Source: Novosphingobium sp. (GTDB taxonomy: Bacteria > Pseudomonadota > Alphaproteobacteria > Sphingomonadales > Sphingomonadaceae). From it: DNA of 64,000 nucleotides. Made by a program: the position numbers and the translations under genes. Positions 1-7,854 of the stretch are shown here, piece by piece; the stretch's first letter is position 1; the number at the start of each line of letters is the position of its first letter. A model generated the notes under the pieces. It worked only from the letters and a program-made list of their open reading frames with translations, made no database searches and had not been told where the DNA came from. The stretch lies in NCBI RefSeq assembly GCF_027489515.1, contig NZ_JAIXZS010000083.1:213353-277352 (forward strand). The letters are read 5' to 3'.

Positions 1-168
1 CGCATCGCCGACCATGTTCAGGACGAACGGACCGAGCACCGCGCCGGCGACGAGATAGCCCAGCGTCGCACCGAGGCCGAGGCGGCGGAACAGCAGCACG
101 AACGCAAGGGCAAAACCGAGCAGCAGGAAGCCGTCGTGCATGATCGAGGCGGGATGGGATGCGGTCAC
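1..168 (-). CDS. CPA2-family monovalent cation:proton antiporter, N-terminal part
   Basis: Only the first 56 codons are inside the window; the gene continues past the left edge. They encode a hydrophobic helix, then a short loop with paired Arg and a second helix containing LGYLVAGAVLGP, which is characteristic of the first two transmembrane helices of KefB/KefC-type CPA2 antiporters. These inner-membrane proteins exchange K+ or Na+ for protons. The start is taken as GTG at 168; an in-frame ATG at 141 is possible and neither has a strong ribosome-binding site. Whether a C-terminal RCK/TrkA-N domain exists cannot be seen. Confidence 0.75.
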   Translation of the reverse strand, partial: MTASHPASIMHDGFLLLGFALAFVLLFRRLGLGATLGYLVAGAVLGPFVLNMVGDA

Positions 169-309
169 TGGCGGGTTGTCAGGCCTTGAGCGCGCAAGGT
201 CAACTGTGCTTGGGTTCGGGCAGTCGCGGGCCTAGCCTATTGACATTGATGTAGGCAGCGTGGTTCCTTGGCTACAGAACCACTGACGAAACCACTTGGG
301 GAGAGATCC

Positions 310-609
310 ATGTCTGTTGCCGGCAAGTATGAATGCGTGACCCGTTCGCCGATGGGCGATCAAACCTCGATCCTCACCGTCGAAGTCGATGGCGCCAGCT
401 TCAGCGGCAGCAATTCAGGGCCGATGGGCAACATGGAGATCACCGGCGGCACCGTCGATGGCAACACCATCAGCTGGTCGAGCAACATCACCGTGCCGAT
501 GCCGATGAAGCTCGATTGCACCGCGACGATCGATGGCGATGCATTGAACGGCACCGTGACGGCGGGCATGTTCGGCAGCTTCCCGATGACGGGCAAGCGC
601 ATCGGCTGA
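310..609 (+). CDS. small beta-rich hypothetical protein
   Basis: A 99-residue soluble protein with no signal peptide or membrane helix. ATG at 310 has a GGAGAG site just upstream, which favours it over the longer in-frame extension. The sequence alternates short beta-like strands rich in Gly, Thr, Ser and Asn (TVEVDG, MEITGG, NTISW) and ends MTGKRIG, resembling a small beta-barrel or sandwich. I do not recognise a function. A strong terminator follows directly (618-643), so it is probably monocistronic. Confidence 0.6.
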   Translation: MSVAGKYECVTRSPMGDQTSILTVEVDGASFSGSNSGPMGNMEITGGTVDGNTISWSSNITVPMPMKLDCTATIDGDALNGTVTAGMFGSFPMTGKRIG

Positions 610-617
610 TGCCAATC

Positions 618-643
618 GGGGGAGGGCAAGGTCCTCCCCCTTT
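618..643 (+). terminator. rho-independent terminator between convergent genes
   Basis: GGGGGAGG and CCTCCCCC form a perfect 8-bp stem around a 7-nt loop, followed by TTT and a pyrimidine-rich stretch. It lies 8 bases after the stop of the 310-609 gene and 4 bases before the stop of the convergent thioesterase gene, so it may serve both. Confidence 0.7.
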
Positions 644-646
644 CTC

Positions 647-1099
647 CTAGCGCGTATGAATGCGCTTGAAGGTGCCCGAGAACGCAAGGGCTGGTTCGCC
701 ATCGGCCGTGATCAGGCCGCGCGCGAAGACAAGGCTGCGGCCGGCGCGGATGACTTCGCCGCGCGCTTCGAGCATCTGGCCGGCGCGGGCCGGGCCCACG
801 AACTCGGCGTTGAACGTCACCGTCACCCCGCTCATTTCCTCGCCGGTCGCACTTGCGATCATGAACAGCGAAAAATCGCCGAAGGTCATCATGCAGCCGC
901 CGTGGATGCTGCCGTGCGCGTTGCAGTTCTTCGCGGCCGGGCGGAATCCGGTGACCACACCCGCATCGTCACGGCGGACGTAGAACGGGCCGACGTCATC
1001 CTCGAACGGATCGTTGCCTGCCCAGTGATACCATCCGGCCCAGGCCGGATCGGCGGCAGGCTCAAGCTTTCCCGCAAAGGGCGGCGCGTCTGTCGTCAT
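647..1099 (-). CDS. PaaI/YbgC-like hotdog-fold acyl-CoA thioesterase
   Basis: 150 residues. The core NAHGSIHGGCMMTFGD matches the hotdog thioesterase signature (N..G.vHGG.l....D), with the HGG turn and Asp that normally act in thioester hydrolysis. A later strand, VTVTFNAEFVGPARAG, fits the family's central beta-strand and the turn leading into the dimer core. The protein would be a cytosolic oligomer hydrolysing an acyl-CoA or aryl-CoA whose identity cannot be read. It lies 36 bases downstream of the RTX gene on the same strand and could be co-transcribed, though nothing links them functionally. An N-terminal extension of about 50 residues precedes the hotdog core. Confidence 0.85.
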   Translation of the reverse strand: MTTDAPPFAGKLEPAADPAWAGWYHWAGNDPFEDDVGPFYVRRDDAGVVTGFRPAAKNCNAHGSIHGGCMMTFGDFSLFMIASATGEEMSGVTVTFNAEFVGPARAGQMLEARGEVIRAGRSLVFARGLITADGEPALAFSGTFKRIHTR

Positions 1100-1135
1100 G
1101 GGGTCTGGTCTGTCCGTTGATCCTGCCGACCGCTC

Positions 1136-3907
1136 CTAGAGCAGCAGGTCGGCCGCGACCAGTGTGATCCCGGCGCCGAGCCGGATGTAGGCATCGCCTA
1201 CGCCGTTGCCGTCGAGATCGGCGACGAGAAACGTAGCCGTCGCGGTTGACTGAACGCGCAGTTCGCCGACATGGCCGGTAAAGGCCGCCGTGCCGAGGAA
1301 GGTGAAGGCCTGATCGCCAGCCAGCAGCGGGTCCGCGTCGATCTGGCGCAAGTCGATCCGGTCGCGCTCGGCGTGGCTGAAATCGGTGATGCGGTCTGCG
1401 GCCGCCGCCGTGCCCGCATCCTGCAGCGCTTCGCTGGTGAAGATGAACAGATCGGCATTGGCGCCGCCGGTCAGGGTATCCTTGCCGGTGCCGGTATCGA
1501 GCCTGTCGATACCTGCGCCGCCGAGCAGCATATCGTTGCCCGCGCCGCCATAGAGCTTGTCATCACCGCCATTGCCGCTGATCGTATCCGCACCGCCGAG
1601 GCCGACCAGAGTATTGACCGCGTTGTTGCCGACCAGCCGGTTTGCCAGCTCGTTGCCTGTCGCGTTGATGGCGGCCGCGCCGACCAGCGAGAGATTCTCG
1701 ATGAAAACGCGGCCCCCGGCGGCGACCGAATAGGTCACGCTGCTAAGCACCTTGTCCACGCCGCCCGCATCGAGCGTCCCGCCGACTGTGCTGGTTTCAT
1801 AGACGCGGTCACGCAGATCATCGACCATGTAGGTATCGTTGCCGGCACCGCCGAGCATGGCATCTGCACCGGCGCGGCCGTCCAGCACGTTATCCCCGCC
1901 ATTGCCCGCCAGCGTGTTCACCAACGCATTGCCGGTGCCATCGAGCGGGTCCGTGCCCGCAAGGTTGAGGATCTCGACGTTGTCCGGCAGCGTCCAGGTG
2001 ACGCTGGAGACCACCTTGTCGATGCCCTCACCGACCCGCTCGATCACCGTATCGAGAGCGTTCTCGACACGATAGGCATCGTTGCCGGCGCCGCCTTCCA
2101 TGCGATCTGCCCCGCCATCCCCGCGCAGGTTGTCGTTGCCGCCGCCGCCGATCAGCGTATCGTTCCCGTTGCCGCCCTTCAGCATGTTGGCGCTGTCGTT
2201 GCCGGTGATCGTGTTCTGAAGCTCGTTGCCGGTGCCGGCGAGTGCGCCCGCTCCTGCCTTGAGCGTGAGGTTCTCGAGATTGGCCCCGAGCGTCCAAGCC
2301 AGATCGGCGATGACGGTGTCGGTGCCTTCGCCGGATTTCTCCATGATCTCGTCGGTGGTCTGGTGGACGAGGAACGTGTCATCGCCAAGCCCGCCAGTCA
2401 GGACATTGTGGCGTTCAACCCCGGTTGCCGTGGAAAGCGAGACAAGCACCTGGCTCGTCGAGGAAAAGAAAGGCGTGTTCGAGGTGAAGATCCGGATGAC
2501 ATAGGTACCCGCCGCCAGATCGCTGACATCGAAGGGCTCGTCCGTCACGTTGCTGGCAATCACGGTCTGGTTTGCGTCGATGAGCTCGACATTGAAGCCG
2601 TCCGGGACCGGCAGGGTGCTGCTGTTCTCGACAACAAGGTGACCGCCTGCGCCGACCACGACCTTGTAATAGGCGTCGGAGAAGAAGTTGCTGATGATGT
2701 CGAACTGCAGCACGGCGAGCGGATCGGCGCCCTGGCGCGCGGTGAAGGCCCCTTCGACCGCGCGCGCGTCGCCGAAGAAGCTTCCGTAGCCGAAGATCGG
2801 AGGCTCAGGTACTGCGTCGCCGATTCCGGCATCGAGGATGTCATTGCCCGCGCCGCCATCGATCAGGTCAGCGCCTGCGCCGCCGTTGATCGCATTGGCT
2901 CCGCTGCTGCCCTGCAGCGCATCGTTGCCGGCGCCGCCGAGAATCTCGATCTGCTCGATTCCGGAGTAAGTGATCCCGAGGCTGGCGATGGTGCCGTCCT
3001 TGCCATCGGCGAGGGCAAGCGCGCGCCCGTCACTCTGCGCCGTGAAATCGATGATCAGGCGGTCGGTGCCGTCTCCACCGATGAACGTGCCGCCGGACGC
3101 GCCATAGAGGGTGTCGTTGCCAGTGCCGCCATCAAGCAGATCGCCGACGCCGCCCTTCAGGATGTCATTGCCAACGCCGCCGAACAGGTGATCACCGCCC
3201 TGGCCACCGATAAGCGTATCGTTGCCGTCATCACCGTGGAGATCACTGCCGCCTTTGCTAGCTGTGATGGTATCGTTGCAACCCAGTCCGTGGACCGTTT
3301 GCGGCGCACCGCTGAGGTCGATGATGTCGTCGCCCGCCGTACCGTCCCTCGCGAGCAGATTGGCGAGGCGGTAGGGGCCACTGGCGCTGTCGAATATGCC
3401 GTGCACGCCGGTGCCGAGATCGATGATCCCCGCGCCGCCGTCAATTTCCAGACGATCGTTGTAAATCCTGACGGCGGTCGCGTTGAAAATGACCTCGGTG
3501 TAGGCATTGGCGAAGCCGGTGCGCGAGGCGTTGCGGATATTGATCGTGATGTCGGTCTGGTTGGGATCGAAGTAACCGACCGTGATGTATTGCCCGGGAA
3601 ACTGCGAGAGATCAGTTGTCGCGCTGGCATCGGTCACGAACGCGATCTGTTCCGTCGTCGGCGCTCCGAGCGAAATGATACCGATGCCCCAGACTGTGAA
3701 ACTGCTCTCTGCCGTCGTGGCGGAGGTGTAGAGGAGGACGCTGAACGAAGCCCCGTCATCACCCGCTCCGTCCGTGCTGATGTAGATGTAGTCATCCGCA
3801 CCATGATCGACGACGCCATCGGAGCCCTCGTTGCCTGACGCGAAATACGTCGCCCGCAGCAGCCATGTCTGATCGTCGTCGATGGCGAGGCGGCGGGTGC
3901 GAGACAT
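1136..3907 (-). CDS. RTX (hemolysin-type calcium-binding repeat) secreted protein
   Basis: A 923-residue acidic protein with many glycine-rich nonapeptide repeats of the GGxGxDxL type (GNDTLIGG, GNDILKGG, GADLIDGG, GGDDKLYGG, GNDMLLGG), arranged in blocks along the chain. Such repeats bind Ca2+ and fold as a parallel beta-roll after type I secretion. The C-terminal 110 residues follow the serralysin-type pattern (DLFIF, DRITDFSHAERDRIDL, closing hydrophobic LLL) expected of a type I secretion signal. There is no N-terminal signal peptide. A beta-rich segment in the middle (around FDVSDLAAGTYVIRIF) resembles a pre-peptidase-like domain. No enzymatic domain is recognised, so it may be an adhesin or surface protein. 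ATG at 3907 follows AAGGGAAG; a longer upstream reading frame lacks such a site. No ABC exporter, HlyD or TolC gene is in the window. Confidence 0.85.
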   Translation of the reverse strand: MSRTRRLAIDDDQTWLLRATYFASGNEGSDGVVDHGADDYIYISTDGAGDDGASFSVLLYTSATTAESSFTVWGIGIISLGAPTTEQIAFVTDASATTDLSQFPGQYITVGYFDPNQTDITINIRNASRTGFANAYTEVIFNATAVRIYNDRLEIDGGAGIIDLGTGVHGIFDSASGPYRLANLLARDGTAGDDIIDLSGAPQTVHGLGCNDTITASKGGSDLHGDDGNDTLIGGQGGDHLFGGVGNDILKGGVGDLLDGGTGNDTLYGASGGTFIGGDGTDRLIIDFTAQSDGRALALADGKDGTIASLGITYSGIEQIEILGGAGNDALQGSSGANAINGGAGADLIDGGAGNDILDAGIGDAVPEPPIFGYGSFFGDARAVEGAFTARQGADPLAVLQFDIISNFFSDAYYKVVVGAGGHLVVENSSTLPVPDGFNVELIDANQTVIASNVTDEPFDVSDLAAGTYVIRIFTSNTPFFSSTSQVLVSLSTATGVERHNVLTGGLGDDTFLVHQTTDEIMEKSGEGTDTVIADLAWTLGANLENLTLKAGAGALAGTGNELQNTITGNDSANMLKGGNGNDTLIGGGGNDNLRGDGGADRMEGGAGNDAYRVENALDTVIERVGEGIDKVVSSVTWTLPDNVEILNLAGTDPLDGTGNALVNTLAGNGGDNVLDGRAGADAMLGGAGNDTYMVDDLRDRVYETSTVGGTLDAGGVDKVLSSVTYSVAAGGRVFIENLSLVGAAAINATGNELANRLVGNNAVNTLVGLGGADTISGNGGDDKLYGGAGNDMLLGGAGIDRLDTGTGKDTLTGGANADLFIFTSEALQDAGTAAAADRITDFSHAERDRIDLRQIDADPLLAGDQAFTFLGTAAFTGHVGELRVQSTATATFLVADLDGNGVGDAYIRLGAGITLVAADLLL

Positions 3908-4015
3908 CCGATAATTCTTCCCTTGAAACTGAAGGATTGCGCCGGATCGGCGGTTTGCTTTACCACTCTTCGTCGCATGGGAAGTGCGTTTTGTCACGCC
4001 TCAGGGCGGCTCGGC

Positions 4016-6001
4016 ATGCACGGGGGGGGGTGCACGATCAGATACAGCGCCTTCATCAGCTACAACCATCGCGACCGGAATTGGGCGGTCTGGCTGCACC
4101 GCGCGCTTGAGCGCTACAGCATTCCGCCCCGGCTCAGGGGCCGCGACTCTCCGTTCGGACCGCTGGGCAAGCGGTTGCCGCCAGTTTTTCGCGACCGGGA
4201 CGAACTTGCCAGCGGGGCCGATCTTGCGGCGGCTGTCCGGCAAGGCCTCGAGGATGCCGCGTTCCTGATCGTGATTTGCTCGCCCAATGGCGCGCGGTCG
4301 CGCTGGGTCAACGAGGAGATCCGGGCCTTCATCGCGATGGGGCGGCGCGACCGGATCAGGCTGATCATCATCGGCGGGGAGCCGATGTCGGACGATCCCG
4401 AACTGGCCGCGCTCCCGCCGGCCATTCTCGAAGGTGCCGAGAGCGAACCGCTGGCAGCCGATGCGCGCCCCGGGCAGGATGGCAAGCAGGGGGCCAAGCT
4501 CAAGCTGCTCGCGGGGCTGCTGGGCGTTCCGTTCGACGAATTGCGCCAGCGCGAGGCGGCACGGCGGCAGCGCCGTCTCGCGATCATCGCGGGTGCATCG
4601 ACTGTGGGGTTTGTGGTGACAACCGGGCTTGCCATCGCAGCTGTCATTGCGCGCAGCCAGGCCGAGGAAGCGCGCCGCATTGCCGAGCAGCGCACGATGA
4701 CGGCGGAGCGCACCCTCTCGTTTGTGAAGGGCATGTTCCGCGTCTCCGATCCCTCGATCGCGCAGGGCGAGGGCGAGAAAATCACGGCCCGCGAAGTGGT
4801 CGATCGCGGTGCGCGCATGCTGGAGACGGGGCTCGAGAAGGAACCGGCCGCACGCGCCGACCTCGGCGTCACGCTGGCCGAAGTGTACAACGCGCTGGGA
4901 TTGTACCAGCGCGGCTATTCGATCGTGAGCACCACCTTCCGCTTCCGCCACGGAGAGGGCGATGTGCATGTGCGCCAGCTCTCGACCTTGGCCGAAACGC
5001 AGGTTCTGCTGGGCGACTATGCGCTGGCGGCGAAGAATTTTCGCCGTGCGCAGGCACTGCTTGGCTCCCCGCGGGTGACACCGGCGCTGCGTTCGCGGGT
5101 GCTTGCAGGCCTCGGCCAGCTGCAATCGCAGGAGGGTGACGCCAAGGGCGCCGAAGTGCTGCTGCGCGAGGCACTGGCGGTCGACCGCAGCCTGGGCGCA
5201 GAGGGGCGCGCGGATGTCGCGCGTGATCTGGAAGCGCTTGGGACCAATGCGTTTCGCGTCAAGGACTACAGCCTTGCGCGCAAGCTTGCGGCCGAAGCGC
5301 TCGCGATCCGCCTTGCAGTCGAGGGGGAGAACAGCCCGAGTGTTGCAGACAATCGCAACACACTTGCCTCGATTGCCTATCTTTCGGGCGATCTCAAGGG
5401 GGCCGAGGCGATCTACCGGGCCAATCTGGTCAAGGACGAGCGCGTGCTGGGGCCGAAGCATCCCGATATCGGCATCACGCTCAACAATCTGGCGCGGATG
5501 CTGATCGATCAGCGCCGGTTTGCCGAGGCGGGGCCGCTGCTCGAACGCGCGATCGCCGTTGTGGAGGCGCAGCGCGGCACGACCTATGACGACCTCGTGC
5601 TGTTCTACAGCAACCTCGCGCTGGTGCGCGGCAATACGGGCAAGCGCGCGGAGGCGGAACGGCTGTTTGATCATGCGGTGCGGCTTGCGCGCGAAACCGA
5701 CCATCCGATGCTGGGGCCGGTGCTGACCGATGCTGCCGAGAATGCCTGCCTGGGAGGCCACAGAGCTGCCGGGCTCGCGCTGCTGGGCGCGGCCGCGCCG
5801 GCCATCGCACGCGATCATGCCGGAACGCCGTGGCGTGGCGGCTGGCTCGAGAATGTGCGCGGTGCCTGCCTCGTCAAGGGGGGACAGCCGGGGGAGGGGA
5901 AGGCGATGATCGCGCGCAGCCGGGCCGCGGTGTTCCAGCGCTGGCCGGCGGGAACCTACATCGGCAGCGCCGCGCTTGCGCACGAAGCGCCTGTGCCATG
6001 A
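4016..6001 (+). CDS. TIR-domain protein with membrane helix and TPR repeats
   Basis: 661 residues. Residues about 8-150 form a TIR domain: YSAFISYNHRD at the first strand, a RDRDEL loop, FLIVICSPNGARS, then RWVNEEI, where Glu100/101 sit at the usual catalytic glutamate position of NAD-cleaving TIR domains. A basic segment (about 176-187) precedes a single transmembrane helix (about 188-212), then a coiled coil (QAEEARRIAEQR) and a C-terminal array of TPR units, some kinesin-light-chain-like (HPDIGITLNNLARML). Charge distribution suggests a cytosolic TIR and periplasmic TPRs. Its last codons overlap the next gene (ATGA), so the two proteins probably work together. ATG 4016 gives the shortest frame that includes the whole TIR domain, but a run of nine G lies 6-14 bases into it and the RBS is weak, so the start is uncertain. 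Function is inferred: NAD-derived signalling or cell-suicide defence are the known roles of bacterial TIRs. Confidence 0.8.
   Translation: MHGGGCTIRYSAFISYNHRDRNWAVWLHRALERYSIPPRLRGRDSPFGPLGKRLPPVFRDRDELASGADLAAAVRQGLEDAAFLIVICSPNGARSRWVNEEIRAFIAMGRRDRIRLIIIGGEPMSDDPELAALPPAILEGAESEPLAADARPGQDGKQGAKLKLLAGLLGVPFDELRQREAARRQRRLAIIAGASTVGFVVTTGLAIAAVIARSQAEEARRIAEQRTMTAERTLSFVKGMFRVSDPSIAQGEGEKITAREVVDRGARMLETGLEKEPAARADLGVTLAEVYNALGLYQRGYSIVSTTFRFRHGEGDVHVRQLSTLAETQVLLGDYALAAKNFRRAQALLGSPRVTPALRSRVLAGLGQLQSQEGDAKGAEVLLREALAVDRSLGAEGRADVARDLEALGTNAFRVKDYSLARKLAAEALAIRLAVEGENSPSVADNRNTLASIAYLSGDLKGAEAIYRANLVKDERVLGPKHPDIGITLNNLARMLIDQRRFAEAGPLLERAIAVVEAQRGTTYDDLVLFYSNLALVRGNTGKRAEAERLFDHAVRLARETDHPMLGPVLTDAAENACLGGHRAAGLALLGAAAPAIARDHAGTPWRGGWLENVRGACLVKGGQPGEGKAMIARSRAAVFQRWPAGTYIGSAALAHEAPVP
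4022..4030 (+). repeat. nine-guanine homopolymer at the start of the TIR gene
   Basis: Nine consecutive G directly after ATGCAC of the TIR ORF, upstream of the conserved TIR strand. A one-base change in length would uncouple this ATG from the TIR frame. It could be a slippage-prone tract, part of a ribosome-binding region for an unrecognised start, or a sequencing error. Confidence 0.8.
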
Positions 6002-7785
6002 GCGGCGCGGTTCCCTCGGCCGTGCATGCCGCCGCGCATGAAGCGCTCGCGCGGGGCGATGTGTTTGCCGCCTACGACCTGGCAACAGGCGTCGCGCAGC
6101 AGGACGGCGAGCTGGCCTATATCGAGGTGCGCGCACTTGCCGGCATGGGCGACTGGCAGGGCGCGTTGAGCCGCTACGAGGCGGCCGGCGTTGGCGCACG
6201 CGGCGATATCGACAGCCTCGCGCTGCGCGGGCGGATTCTCAAGGATGCCGCCTTTGCCGCGCCGCCCGAAGCCCGCCACGTGCGGTTTGCCGAAGCGGCG
6301 GAGGCCTATGGCGCGGTCCACGCAGCCAAAGGCGACTACTATTCGGCGATCAACGCGGCGGCGATGGCGGCAATGGCGGGCGATGCAGCAACGGCGCAGC
6401 GCTTCGCCCGGACCGCACTCGAGGGTGCGCAAGACGCACCCGTTCAGGACTATTGGGCGCACGCCACGGCCGCCGAAGCGCTCCTGCTGCTGGGGCGCGG
6501 GGCCGAGGCTGAGGCCATGCTGCAGGCAGCCGCCGTGCGGGAGGGTGCGACGGTGGCGGCGCGCGCTTCGACCTACCGGCAGTTCACGGCGCTTCTGGCG
6601 AGCCCGGCCTGCGCTGGCGTGGCCGTTTCGCTCGATCCGATCCGTCCGCCGCGCACGGCAGTTCTCACTGGCCACATGTTTTGCGAGGATCCTGTTGCCG
6701 AGGCGCGGATCGCCGCTGCGGTCAGGGCAGCGCTCGAGGCCGAGCGGATCGGCGCCATGTTCGGTCCGCTCGCCTGCGGGGCCGATATCGTCATCGCCGA
6801 GACGTGCCTTGCGCTGGGCATCGAATTCCATGTGATTCTGCCGTTTGCCGAGGAGGATTTCCTTGCGCTCTCCGTCCGCCCTGGCGGGCCGGGGTGGGAA
6901 GCGCGGTTCCGCCGCTGCCTTGGGGCGGCGGTAACGATCCACCGGGCCTCGGCGATGCGCTATGTCGGGGACGACACGCAGATCGCCTTCGGCAGCGAGG
7001 TCGCGATGGGGCTGGCGCGGTTGCGCGCGGCGCAGCTGGGCGGCGAGGCGGTGCAGATCGCGGTCTGGGATAGTGCTTATGCAGGTGGTATCGCCGGGGC
7101 CGGGGCCGACGTGATGCGCTGGCGCTCGGTGGGCGGGCGCACCGTGGTGATCGATGGAGCGGGGCTTCCGCGCGCGCGCGGCTCCTTTACGCCGGTGCCC
7201 ACCGCAGGGGCGGCGACGGAGCGTGCACTGCGGGTCATCGTGTTTACCGACTTCAAGGGCTTCTCGCGCCTGCCCGAACCGGTGATTCCGCAGTTCTGGA
7301 GCGATGTGATGGGGCGCTGCGGCGCGGTGCTGATGGCGCACCGCGCTGAAATCAGATGCCTCAACACCTGGGGCGATGCGCTGTATCTCGCGCTCGAAGA
7401 CGTCCGCGCGGCAGCTGCGGTGCTCTGCGGCTTGCAGGAGGCGCTGGCCGGAATCGATGCGGAGGCGCTCGGCCTGCCGCCTGGCAGCGGTATGCGGATC
7501 GCAGCGCACTACGGTTCGGTCTATGCGGTTGACGATCCTGTGACGGGCATGCCGAACTATTACGGGACCGAAGTCTCGCGCGCGGCGCGGCTCGAACCGA
7601 TCGCGCCGCCGAGGCAGGTCTATGTGACCGAGCCAATGGCCGCTGCCATCGAGATGACGTGCCGGGACGCATTCGTCTGTCGCTATGTCGGGCAGCGCGC
7701 GCTCGACAAGGACTTCGGGATCGAGCGGATTTACCGGCTCGAACGGAGCATGGTTAATGGCAGCTTTGTCATAAAGGACTCATGA
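5998..7785 (+). CDS. TRAFs-binding-like / SLOG-like / class III nucleotidyl cyclase fusion
   Basis: 595 residues, ATG overlapping the TIR gene stop by four bases. Residues 1-145: helical repeats with ALRGRILKDAAF and YYSAINAAAMAAMAGD, matching the MAP3K TRAFs-binding-like domain found in bacterial signalling proteins. Residues about 220-385: a Rossmann-like region (TAVLTGHMF, GPLACGADIVIAE, FHVILPF) resembling the SLOG/LOG superfamily. Residues about 410-585: a class III cyclase domain with metal-binding Asp418 (VIVFTDFKGFSRL) and Asp460 (NTWGDAL). The purine-specifying Lys and Asp are both Asn (Asn456, Asn520), and the transition-state Asn is Ser527 while Arg531 is kept (EVSRAARLE). The substrate should therefore not be assumed to be ATP. 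No membrane helix. SLOG domains bind nucleotides, including TIR products in Thoeris, so a TIR-to-cyclase relay is an attractive inference, not a demonstrated one. Confidence 0.8.
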   Translation: MSGAVPSAVHAAAHEALARGDVFAAYDLATGVAQQDGELAYIEVRALAGMGDWQGALSRYEAAGVGARGDIDSLALRGRILKDAAFAAPPEARHVRFAEAAEAYGAVHAAKGDYYSAINAAAMAAMAGDAATAQRFARTALEGAQDAPVQDYWAHATAAEALLLLGRGAEAEAMLQAAAVREGATVAARASTYRQFTALLASPACAGVAVSLDPIRPPRTAVLTGHMFCEDPVAEARIAAAVRAALEAERIGAMFGPLACGADIVIAETCLALGIEFHVILPFAEEDFLALSVRPGGPGWEARFRRCLGAAVTIHRASAMRYVGDDTQIAFGSEVAMGLARLRAAQLGGEAVQIAVWDSAYAGGIAGAGADVMRWRSVGGRTVVIDGAGLPRARGSFTPVPTAGAATERALRVIVFTDFKGFSRLPEPVIPQFWSDVMGRCGAVLMAHRAEIRCLNTWGDALYLALEDVRAAAAVLCGLQEALAGIDAEALGLPPGSGMRIAAHYGSVYAVDDPVTGMPNYYGTEVSRAARLEPIAPPRQVYVTEPMAAAIEMTCRDAFVCRYVGQRALDKDFGIERIYRLERSMVNGSFVIKDS

Positions 7786-7854
7786 GAATCGGCTACGCGT
7801 TGCCCCCTAATCGACCACGGAAATGATCGTGGCGGGGATCGGAATCGTCACGAG

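Noticed and set aside
1271..3838. 855-codon plus-strand ORF opposite the RTX gene
   Set aside because: It mirrors the third-position bias of the RTX repeats on the other strand; the RTX frame has clear calcium-binding motifs and a ribosome-binding site.
4001..6199. 732-codon minus-strand ORF opposite the TIR gene
   Set aside because: No motif or ribosome-binding site; overlaps the strong TIR/TPR frame.
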